Source of the DNA: QHWK01 sp035315685 | GTDB taxonomy: Bacteria > Acidobacteriota > Vicinamibacteria > Vicinamibacterales > CAVVIG01 | Assembly: GCA_035315685.1 (NCBI GenBank) | Contig: DATFXR010000895.1 | Coordinates: 1-9,793 of the forward strand | Length of the DNA stretch: 9,793 bases | Reading direction: 5' to 3' | In this document: piece after piece, positions 1 through 5,488 of the stretch | How the letters are laid out: every line of letters starts with the position of its first letter | Position numbering within the stretch: position 1 is the first letter of the stretch | Notes under the pieces: generated by a model | What the model saw: only the letters and a program-made list of their open reading frames with translations | Told to the model about the DNA's origin: nothing | Databases searched by the model: none | Made by a program: the position numbers and the translations under genes

Positions 1-1
1 T

Positions 2-169
2 CGTATGGTCGACGATGTGGACGAGGCACTCGAAGAGACGTTTCCCGCCAGCGATGCGCCGGCCAATACCCCCGAGACGGGGATCGGCGTGAATGGTGAT
101 CATGACGCCCCACCCGCGCCGGAAGACCCGGAGCGCGCAGCGGGCGATGCCGAGGAAATTAAGAAGTAA
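2..169 (+). CDS. Small acidic protein with FPASD motif, 3' end (partial or near complete)
   Basis: An open frame enters from the left edge and stops at the TAA at 167-169, giving up to 55 residues. An ATG at 5-7 could be the true start (54 aa), but with only four bases upstream no ribosome site can be judged, so I treat the gene as partial. The visible protein is strongly acidic and low in complexity. It opens with VDDVDEALEETFPASDAPA and continues as a Pro/Glu/Asp/Ala-rich tail ending EEIKK. The E-x-FPASD-x-P motif recurs in many short uncharacterised bacterial proteins; from memory its function is unknown, and none is assigned here. No membrane segment or cysteine is visible. The last codons and the stop lie inside an AT-rich inverted repeat, so the C terminus may have been shaped by that element. 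It is convergent with the zinc-finger gene that follows. Confidence 0.6.
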   Translation, partial: RMVDDVDEALEETFPASDAPANTPETGIGVNGDHDAPPAPEDPERAAGDAEEIKK

Positions 170-265
170 GAATTAAAAATTAAGAATTAAGAATTAAGAA
201 TCCGCGCCTGCGTTCGAACGATCAGGCAGCGTCGCTGCGTCACACGAATTCTTAATTCTTACTTC
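163..265. repeat. AT-rich inverted repeat between convergent genes
   Basis: Bases 163-181 are the reverse complement of 247-265 with one mismatch in 19. The arms enclose about 65 bp: the rest of the heptamer array and then a GC-richer segment. The similarity continues imperfectly outward, 152-162 against about 266-274. In RNA from either strand this could fold into a long hairpin with A/U-rich arms. It lies between the ends of two convergent genes, which would suit a bidirectional 3'-end structure, but there is no GC-rich stem with a U tract. Its heptamer make-up suggests a dispersed intergenic repeat more than a classical terminator. Confidence 0.7.
167..201. repeat. Tandem heptamer TAAGAAT x5
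   Basis: Five consecutive 7-bp units fill exactly 35 bp: TAAGAAT, TAAAAAT, then TAAGAAT three times. Only the second unit carries a change. The first three bases are the stop codon of the preceding gene. The block is very AT-rich in an otherwise GC-rich region. Two more units occur in inverse orientation at about 248-261. Confidence 0.85.
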
Positions 266-286
266 GTAATTCTCAATTGCACGCGT

Positions 287-556
287 TCAGTACTCCACGA
301 AGACATCATCAGGAAAGCAGTACAACCACCGCTCCCCCGGCTCCGCCGACGCGACCACCGGATGGTTCGCCTTGCCGGCGTGCTTGCTGGCGTGGCGGTT
401 CGGCGACGAGTCGCAGCAGAGCGTCACGCCGCACGTCTGGCACGTGCGCAGGTGAACCCAGCGGGCGCCGATCTTCACGCATTCCTCGCACTGATACGCC
501 GCCGCCCGCTTCACGTCGTCGAGCGCATCGATGTGCGCGCAGGATCCTTCGCTCAT
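287..556 (-). CDS. UBP-type zinc finger domain protein
   Basis: This 89-aa protein is almost entirely one zf-UBP (ZnF-UBP/BUZ) domain. The ligand pattern is complete: C6-x-H8, C23-x2-C26, C39-x2-C42, C47 (followed by C48), then H55-x3-H59 and H65-Pro. This matches the Cys/His layout of the family, which in eukaryotic deubiquitinases and HDAC6 binds the ubiquitin C terminus. Stand-alone bacterial members are common but their role is not established, so ubiquitin binding should not be assumed. The start (ATG at 556-554) was chosen because it begins just before the first zinc ligand and overlaps the stop of the DUF5996 gene as ATGA. That overlap suggests translational coupling in a two-gene operon. 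A weak GGAAAG lies about 11 nt upstream. The protein has no signal peptide or membrane segment and should be cytoplasmic. Confidence 0.88.
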   Translation of the reverse strand: MSEGSCAHIDALDDVKRAAAYQCEECVKIGARWVHLRTCQTCGVTLCCDSSPNRHASKHAGKANHPVVASAEPGERWLYCFPDDVFVEY

Positions 557-1461
557 ACGGTCACCGCTTTCCGTTCGAGATTCGGACGATCCCAGCCGGC
601 GAGCGTCGCCGCCGCGTCGTACGTGCTCGTGAGAAACGCGGTGAGGTCGTCGGCCGGCGACGCCGCCGTGCGCACCGCTTCGTAGGGAAGAATGAACTCG
701 TTGAAGTCCTTGCTGTAGAACGCGGCCGACGGAGCAACCGGCGCGTCCTTGAAACCGGCCGGTTCCGGCGCCGCATACGCGTAGAACACCGGCTCGGCGA
801 CTGCGCCGCCGCCGGGCCAGAAGCCGTGGCTGATCACCTCGTGTGAATAGGCTTCCCGCGTCATCGCGTCGGCGCCCGGCCGTTCCGGGGCGCGCCGTCC
901 CGAGAACCGCGTCACCGCCACGTCGAAGCTGCCCCAGAAGAAATGGACCGGGCTGCACTTCCCGACGAACTCGGAGCGGAAGCGTTCGAGGATCGGCTTG
1001 ATGGCGAGGAGAATCTCCCAGAACGCGCGCGCGGAGGCCGGATCGTAGGCGCGATGCACGTCGTCGCGATCGAACCGGATGGGATCGGCCACTTCGACCG
1101 GCATCGGCCAGACGTGGACACTCACGCCGAGCCGGTGCAGCGCGTCCATGAACAGCCGATAGAACTCGGCCACCGGGCGCGGCTCGAGCGCGAGGCGCAC
1201 CTCGCCGCCGTCGGAGCAGCAGATCACGAGCTGGTGATCGACGAAGTCGAAGACGATCGTCAGCGCCCGGCTGCCGACGGGCATGACTGGCGTGACCAGG
1301 CCGCGCGCGGAAATCTGGAACGCGATGTTCCACCAATGATTGGTGCGCGGCGTCAGTGCGAGACACACCTTGCCGACGATCTGCGTCCACATGTGCAGCG
1401 TCGCGTAGGTGTCGCGCCAGGCGGCGAGAGGAAGAGGCGGCCAGCGTTCGAGGTCGGACAT
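553..1461 (-). CDS. DUF5996 family protein
   Basis: This is a 302-aa soluble protein that I recognise as DUF5996, a family without known function. Family-like blocks are visible in order: WPPLPLAAWRDTYATLHMW near the N terminus, NHWWNIAF at 41-48, an LGVSVHVWPMPVEV strand around 111-124, SPVHFFWGSFDVAVTRFSGR at 170-189, HEVISHGFWPGG at 207-218, and PVFYAYAAPEPAGF at 224-237. The conserved His, Trp and Phe residues look like a ligand or metal pocket, but this is inference. No signal peptide or membrane helix is present. The ATG at 1461-1459 was chosen because homology-like sequence (MSDLERWPPLP) begins there; the frame stays open further upstream only as antisense of the hydrolase gene. No clear Shine-Dalgarno precedes it. 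It is the first gene of an operon with the zinc-finger gene (4-base overlap), and its start is only 15 bp from the divergent hydrolase start. Confidence 0.88.
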   Translation of the reverse strand: MSDLERWPPLPLAAWRDTYATLHMWTQIVGKVCLALTPRTNHWWNIAFQISARGLVTPVMPVGSRALTIVFDFVDHQLVICCSDGGEVRLALEPRPVAEFYRLFMDALHRLGVSVHVWPMPVEVADPIRFDRDDVHRAYDPASARAFWEILLAIKPILERFRSEFVGKCSPVHFFWGSFDVAVTRFSGRRAPERPGADAMTREAYSHEVISHGFWPGGGAVAEPVFYAYAAPEPAGFKDAPVAPSAAFYSKDFNEFILPYEAVRTAASPADDLTAFLTSTYDAAATLAGWDRPNLERKAVTV

Positions 1462-1476
1462 AATCTGAAGCCTACT

Positions 1477-2115
1477 ATGGTTGCCGATCCGCATGGTGAT
1501 CAGCCGATCCGTCGCCGCGGGCCCGACCCGGCGCGCGCGCGCCTCGTCGTCGTCTGCGTGCATGGCCGCGGCGCAACGGCGGCAGACATCCTCGGCGTCG
1601 CGGATGAACTGCAACTCGCGGACGTCGCCTACGTCGCACCTGAGGCGGCAGGACGCACCTGGTATCCGCAGTCGTTTCTCGCGCCGTTGGACGATAACCA
1701 GCCCTGGTTGAGCTCGGCGCTCGGCGTGCTTGCCAGCCTCGTCGAGACCCTGCAGGTGAACGGCGCCGCCGATCGCATTGCGCTGCTCGGGTTCTCGCAG
1801 GGCGCGTGCCTGACGCTCGAGTTCGCCGCGCGTCACGCACGACGCTACGCGGCCGTCGTCGCGTTCAGCGGCGGCGTGATCGGTCCCGACGGCAGTCCGC
1901 GCGAGTACGGCGGATCGATGGACGGCACGCCAGTGTTTCTCGGGTGCAGTGATGTTGATCCGCACATCCCGATCGAGCGCGTGCGCGAGAGCGTCGCCGT
2001 GTTCCGCCGCCTCGGCGCGCAGGTGGACGAGCGGATCTATCCGCGGATGGGACACACGATCAACGGCGACGAGATCGAGGCGGCGCGGGCGCTGTTGAGC
2101 GCTGCGGACCGTTGA
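1477..2115 (+). CDS. Phospholipase/carboxylesterase-type alpha/beta hydrolase
   Basis: This 212-aa protein matches the short phospholipase/carboxylesterase (Abhydrolase_2) family in length and motifs. The oxyanion region is VVVCVHGRG at 24-32. The nucleophile elbow is GFSQG with Ser107. The acidic member is probably Asp161 in GCSDVDPHIP, and the general base is His193 in RMGHT. All three catalytic residues are therefore present. Expected activity is hydrolysis of carboxylic esters; the substrate cannot be told from sequence. No signal peptide is visible, so it should be cytoplasmic. The ATG at 1477 follows a weak GAAG at 1467-1470. The frame is open far upstream, but only as antisense to the DUF5996 gene, so the longer reading is rejected. 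About 20 charged or poorly conserved residues precede the first core strand, so a slightly later start is possible. Confidence 0.88.
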   Translation: MVADPHGDQPIRRRGPDPARARLVVVCVHGRGATAADILGVADELQLADVAYVAPEAAGRTWYPQSFLAPLDDNQPWLSSALGVLASLVETLQVNGAADRIALLGFSQGACLTLEFAARHARRYAAVVAFSGGVIGPDGSPREYGGSMDGTPVFLGCSDVDPHIPIERVRESVAVFRRLGAQVDERIYPRMGHTINGDEIEAARALLSAADR

Positions 2116-2327
2116 GGGTGATTGCCGATTTGGGATTCGCGTGATTGGAGATGGGTGATCCGCCCCCAATCCCGAGTCCCCTCGACATCGACGATACTTA
2201 CCACAGCATACGAAACCGACTGCGGCGGCGGCATGCGGGGTGGACCTCGACCAGCGCGCCGACTGCGCTGACAAGGGCACAAAGGGCAACAAAGGAAATT
2301 GCGCCCTTGGCTCCTGCGCGACGGTTT
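2116..2327. other. Intergenic gap between convergent hydrolase and ADOP genes
   Basis: I see no gene in this 212-bp gap. Its first part (2118-2180) is a patchwork of related short words: GATTGCCGATT, GGGATT, GATTGG and GGGTGATC, then the inverse-sense CCAATCCC. GGGATT at 2132-2137 is complementary to AATCCC at 2168-2173. This looks like a degenerate intergenic repeat. Further on are a small dyad at 2252-2270 (CAGCGC, 7-nt loop, GCGCTG) and the hairpin listed at 2282-2308. The open frames crossing here have no recognisable protein character. Confidence 0.6.
2282..2308 (-). terminator. Possible terminator hairpin downstream of the minus-strand ADOP
   Basis: Read on the minus strand, about 20 nt after the ADOP stop, AAGGGC-GCAA is followed by a pyrimidine-rich loop and then TTGC-CCTT. 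This gives an 8-bp stem with a 2-nt bulge. The sequence after it has only scattered T residues rather than a proper U tract, so termination here is a weak call. A second GC-rich dyad at 2252-2270 lies 12 nt further on. Confidence 0.25.
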
Positions 2328-5027
2328 TTATTCTGCGCGCAGAGCAGCCATCGGGTCGACTCGTGCGGCGCGCCGCGCCGGTACCGCGCACGCGACGATC
2401 GCGACCAGCAGCAGCGAGAGCGGCGCCGCCGTGAGCGCGAGCGGATCGTGCGGCGCGACGCCGAAGAGCAGCGCCTTCACCAGCTGCACGGCGGCGAGCG
2501 CCGCCGCGAATCCCACGGCGCCGCCGGCAATCGTCACCGACACGCCGTCGCGCACGACGTCCGTCATCACACGCCGCGGGTCGGCGCCGAGCGCGACGCG
2601 GATGCCGATCTCCCGGCGGCGCTGCTCGACCGTGTACGACATCAGACCGTAGACGCCGATCGCCGCGAGCAGCAGCGCGAGGGCACCGAAGAACGTCGAG
2701 AACATCGCCGTCAGGCGATCCTGCAGCAGCGCCCGCTCACTGATGTAGCGCAGCGTCACCATGCGGTCGAGATTCTCGCGGCCCAGGCTTTCGACCGCGC
2801 GTTTGACGTCGTGCAGCGAGACCGACGTGCCGCGGATGACGAGACATTTGAAGTTCACCTGCGGATCCTGCAGCGCCGGGGTATAGATCGCGAGGACATT
2901 GTCGCTCTTGATGTTGTAGAGCCGCGCATCGGAGGCGACGCCGATCACCTGGAGATCCGGTGCCTCCGCCTGGAGCCCCATGCGCAGCCGCTGACCGATC
3001 GGTTCGCGCTCGCCGAACAGCTTTTTCGCCAGGCTCTCGCTGAGGATCGCGACGCGCTGCGCGCGCGAGCGATCGGACCAGGAAAAGTCGCGGCCCTGCA
3101 CGACCTGGATGCCGACCGCGTCGAAGAACTTCGGCGAGACCGGCGTCTTCTGCGAGAGAACGCCCCGCTCGAGTATCGCCGGCTCGCCGCTCAACGCCAC
3201 GAGCTCGCTGAACGCGCCGCCGGTTCCGGGCTTGAGCAGCGACGTGCTCACGGTGCGCACGCCCGGCAGCGCGCCGACGCGGCGGAGAAGCTCGGGGTAA
3301 TAGGTGTCGTTGTCGACGCCGTCGAATCCGCCGGCGCGTCCCCAGGGATACGCGACGAACACATCGTCGGTCCGATCCACGCCGGATTGAACTGCGCGAA
3401 CCGTGTCGAGACTGCGGACGAGTACGCCGGCCATGGCCAGCAGGACGAGCGACAACGCCACCTGAGTCGCGACCAGGAAGCGGCCGGTGCGGCCGGTCGC
3501 GGCCCCGGTCCGCGCGCTCTGTTGCAATGCTTCGAGCGGCGGCCGACGCGTGGCGCGCCACGCCGGCACGACGCTGAAGACGATGCCGACGATGGCTGCG
3601 GTTCCGATCGTTACCGCCATCACGCGAGCATCGGGCCGCGCATCGAACGTGATCGTCGTCAGATATTCCTCGAAGATGAACGAGGTGAGCGCGCGACAGG
3701 TCCACGCGGCGCCGACGATCCCGGCGGCGCCGCCGGCGATCGACAGCAGCACGCCTTCGGCGAGCATCTGCCGCGCCAGGCGCCACCGGCTGGCGCCGAG
3801 CGCCAGACGGATGCCCATCTCGTGGCTGCGCGCCGCCGCGCGCGAAAGCATCAGGCTCGCGAGGTTCACGCACGCGATCAGCAGTATCAGGGCGGAGATG
3901 CCGAGGACGACGACGAGCGGACGCGTGAAGCGGGTGCGCAGCGACGTCTCGTTGCCTTTCGCGGCGGACGTGACCGAGAGGCGCGTCGCAAGAAAGTCGT
4001 CGCGGCGCGCGCCCGTGTAGTCCGGCGGCACTGCAGCTTCGCGAACCGCAGGCCAGATCGTCATCAGCTGGGCGCGCGCCTGATCGAGCGTGACGCCCGG
4101 CTTCAAGCGGCCGACGACCAGGTAGGACAGTGTCGCGCTCGTCGTCAGCGATGCGATCGACCGGCCGTTCACCAGCCGATGCGCTGGCAGCGGAACGGTG
4201 AGATCCGCTTCGGCAGTGAGGCCGAAGGCAGTGAATCCCGGCGGCGCGACGCCGACGATCGTGAACGGAACGGTTTCGATCCTGATCGTCCGGCCGATCG
4301 CGGTCGCGTCGCCGTGCAGGTGCTGCTGCCAGAACGTATGGCCGACGACGACGACCGGCTGCGCCGACGGCGGATCGAGGGTCATGTCGCTCGGCGCGAG
4401 CAGGCGGCCGGCAGCCGCACGAACGCCGAGTTCGGCAGACAGGTTGCCGGTCGCCGCCGACACCATCGCGGTGGTCAGCTCGGCGCCGGTATCGACGTTC
4501 AGGCCCGCGAATCCCCACCACGCCATCAGCGAGGAGAACACCTGCTGCTCGCGCGCCAGCGTCTGCAGCATCGGGTACGAGATCAGCGACTCGGGCGACG
4601 TCCGCGTCGACGTGGTGAGCTGGACCAGGCTGCCGGGATCGCGCACCGGCAGATCGCGAAGGACGAGCGCATTGAGCAGGCTGACGATCGCCGTGTTCGC
4701 GCCGATCGCGAGCGTGAGCGTGACGAGCGCGACGATCGTGAAGGTCGGCGTCTTGCGATAGCTGCGCAGGGCGTCGCGGACGTCCTGGCCCAGGCTGTCG
4801 AGGAGCGCGTAGCCGCGGGTGTCCCGATAGGCCTCGGTCGTCCGCGCCACGCCGCCGAAGCTGCGCAGGGCCGCGAGACGCGCCTCTTGCGGAGACATGC
4901 CGCGGGCGAGGTTGTCCTCGGTGGCGAGCGCGAGGTGCTCGGCGATCTCCTCCGCGATGCGCGCATCCGATGCGCGGCTGCGGAACAGCGACGCGAGCCG
5001 CGACCGCAGCCGGCGGAGCCCGGTCAT
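2328..5027 (-). CDS. ADOP family permease (MacB/FtsX-like, duplicated), copy 1
   Basis: This 899-aa protein has the layout of an acidobacterial duplicated orphan permease. Residues 1-70 are the soluble N-terminal 'permease prefix' region (DARIAEEIAEHL, then RLAALRSFGGVARTTEAYRD). The first half has TM1 at about 97-121 (TPTFTIVALVTLTLAIGANT), a MacB-like periplasmic core, then FtsX helices at about 370-393, 425-446 and 468-490 with the signature EMGIRLALGASRWRLARQM. The second half repeats this: TM5 at about 516-536, another periplasmic core, then helices near 773-797, 830-858 and 868-888 with REIGIRVALGADPRRV. It ends DPMAALRAE, as is typical. The family resembles macrolide/lipoprotein export permeases but lacks its own ATPase, and its substrate is unknown. 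The start was chosen at the ATGA overlap with padR, with GGAGG at 5039-5035 seven bases upstream. The gene should be co-transcribed with padR. It appears intact. Confidence 0.95.
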   Translation of the reverse strand: MTGLRRLRSRLASLFRSRASDARIAEEIAEHLALATEDNLARGMSPQEARLAALRSFGGVARTTEAYRDTRGYALLDSLGQDVRDALRSYRKTPTFTIVALVTLTLAIGANTAIVSLLNALVLRDLPVRDPGSLVQLTTSTRTSPESLISYPMLQTLAREQQVFSSLMAWWGFAGLNVDTGAELTTAMVSAATGNLSAELGVRAAAGRLLAPSDMTLDPPSAQPVVVVGHTFWQQHLHGDATAIGRTIRIETVPFTIVGVAPPGFTAFGLTAEADLTVPLPAHRLVNGRSIASLTTSATLSYLVVGRLKPGVTLDQARAQLMTIWPAVREAAVPPDYTGARRDDFLATRLSVTSAAKGNETSLRTRFTRPLVVVLGISALILLIACVNLASLMLSRAAARSHEMGIRLALGASRWRLARQMLAEGVLLSIAGGAAGIVGAAWTCRALTSFIFEEYLTTITFDARPDARVMAVTIGTAAIVGIVFSVVPAWRATRRPPLEALQQSARTGAATGRTGRFLVATQVALSLVLLAMAGVLVRSLDTVRAVQSGVDRTDDVFVAYPWGRAGGFDGVDNDTYYPELLRRVGALPGVRTVSTSLLKPGTGGAFSELVALSGEPAILERGVLSQKTPVSPKFFDAVGIQVVQGRDFSWSDRSRAQRVAILSESLAKKLFGEREPIGQRLRMGLQAEAPDLQVIGVASDARLYNIKSDNVLAIYTPALQDPQVNFKCLVIRGTSVSLHDVKRAVESLGRENLDRMVTLRYISERALLQDRLTAMFSTFFGALALLLAAIGVYGLMSYTVEQRRREIGIRVALGADPRRVMTDVVRDGVSVTIAGGAVGFAAALAAVQLVKALLFGVAPHDPLALTAAPLSLLLVAIVACAVPARRAARVDPMAALRAE

Positions 5028-5371
5028 GCGAGATCCTCCGATGGCTTCAGGAACCGCTCGACGATGTCGGTGGCGCGCGACCAGTTCTCGGTTTCGGCGC
5101 GGAGCTGCTTCCGCCCGGCACGGGTGATCGAGTAGTAGCGGGCGCGGCGGTTGTTCTCCGAGGCGCCCCATTTCGATCCGATCCATCCCATCTGCTCGAG
5201 CCTGAGCAGCGCCGGATAGAGCGTGCCCTGGTTGAGGGCGAGCTGGTTGCCGCTGATCTGCTCGATCCGCCGCGCGATGCCGTAGCCGTGCAGCGGCCCG
5301 AGGGCGTCGAGCGTCTTGAGGATCATCAGCGCCAGCGTGCCGTGGAAGACGTCGGAGCGGTCGGCGGGCAT
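5024..5371 (-). CDS. PadR family transcriptional regulator (acidobacterial type)
   Basis: This 115-aa protein is a short PadR repressor of the class usually found beside ADOP genes. Residues 7-84 form the winged helix: DVFHGTLALMILKTLDALGP, then HGYGIARRIEQISG, the recognition region ALNQGTLYPALLRLEQMGWI, and the wing ending RRARYYSITRAGRKQL. A C-terminal helix at about 91-108 (ETENWSRATDIVERFL) would complete the dimer. The start at 5371-5369 has AAGGAG about 8 nt upstream; the frame is open further upstream but that part is operator and antisense sequence. Its last codon overlaps the ATG of the ADOP gene (ATGA). A sigma70-type promoter with -35 at 5431-5426 and -10 at 5407-5402 lies upstream. 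Repeated dyads overlap that promoter, pointing to autorepression. The inducing signal is not apparent. Confidence 0.95.
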   Translation of the reverse strand: MPADRSDVFHGTLALMILKTLDALGPLHGYGIARRIEQISGNQLALNQGTLYPALLRLEQMGWIGSKWGASENNRRARYYSITRAGRKQLRAETENWSRATDIVERFLKPSEDLA

Positions 5372-5384
5372 CCTGCGGCTCCTT

Positions 5385-5401
5385 CTGTTGGCTCCCGACA
5401 G
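5385..5401. promoter_or_regulatory. Putative PadR operator, dyad 1
   Basis: CTGTTG-GCTCC-CGACAG is an interrupted palindrome with one mismatch in six-base arms. It abuts the -10 of the padR promoter and covers the predicted transcription start, a position where a bound dimer would block initiation. It is one of three copies of TGTTG-N5-CRACA in this gap. Confidence 0.65.
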
Positions 5402-5431
5402 AGCATAGGCGCCAGTCCTGTTGGGAGTCAA
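5402..5431 (-). promoter_or_regulatory. Sigma70-type promoter for padR-ADOP operon
   Basis: On the minus strand TTGACT (5431-5426), an 18-bp spacer and TATGCT (5407-5402) match the sigma70 consensus well. Start of transcription is predicted near 5395, giving a leader of about 24 nt that contains the padR AAGGAG. Dyad 2 overlaps the -35 and dyad 1 lies directly on the start region. Confidence 0.7.
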
Positions 5432-5434
5432 CAG
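5418..5434. promoter_or_regulatory. Putative PadR operator, dyad 2 (perfect)
   Basis: CTGTTG-GGAGT-CAACAG is a perfect 6-5-6 inverted repeat. It overlaps the -35 of the padR promoter and ends 7 bp before the -35 of the divergent ADOP promoter, so one bound dimer could act on both. Its centre is 33 bp from dyad 1, about three helical turns. Confidence 0.7.
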
Positions 5435-5441
5435 AAAACCC

Positions 5442-5470
5442 TTGACGGCGTCGCGGCCCGGCGCTAGGCT
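5442..5470 (+). promoter_or_regulatory. Sigma70-type promoter for divergent ADOP copy 2
   Basis: TTGACG (5442-5447), a 17-bp spacer and TAGGCT (5465-5470) form a good sigma70-type promoter. The predicted start near 5477 leaves only about 10 nt before the ATG at 5487, with no Shine-Dalgarno sequence in between. Confidence 0.65.
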
Positions 5471-5471
5471 C

Positions 5472-5488
5472 CTGTTGGCTCTCGACAT
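5472..5488. promoter_or_regulatory. Putative PadR operator, dyad 3, touching a start codon
   Basis: CTGTTG-GCTCT-CGACAT keeps the core TGTTG-N5-CRACA and matches dyad 1 at 15 of 17 positions in the same orientation. It starts just after the -10 of the ADOP copy 2 promoter and includes the first two bases of that gene's ATG. Its centre is 54 bp from dyad 2, about five helical turns. Confidence 0.6.

Noticed and set aside
167..201. Heptamer array considered as a CRISPR-like or origin-iteron repeat
   Set aside because: There are no spacers between units and no replication or Cas gene nearby; the 7-bp units are contiguous.
943..1476. Upstream extension of the hydrolase frame to 390 aa
   Set aside because: The extension is antisense to DUF5996. 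The hydrolase family length is about 200-220 aa, which fits the ATG at 1477.
1462..2391. Upstream extension of the DUF5996 frame to a 612-aa protein
   Set aside because: The extra 310 residues are antisense to the hydrolase and have no coherent character. DUF5996-like sequence starts at the ATG at 1461.
2145..5135. A 996-codon open frame on the plus strand
   Set aside because: It is antisense to the well-supported ADOP copy 1. Its protein is rich in Arg, His, Asp and Glu with no domain or membrane segment, typical of a GC-rich antisense shadow.
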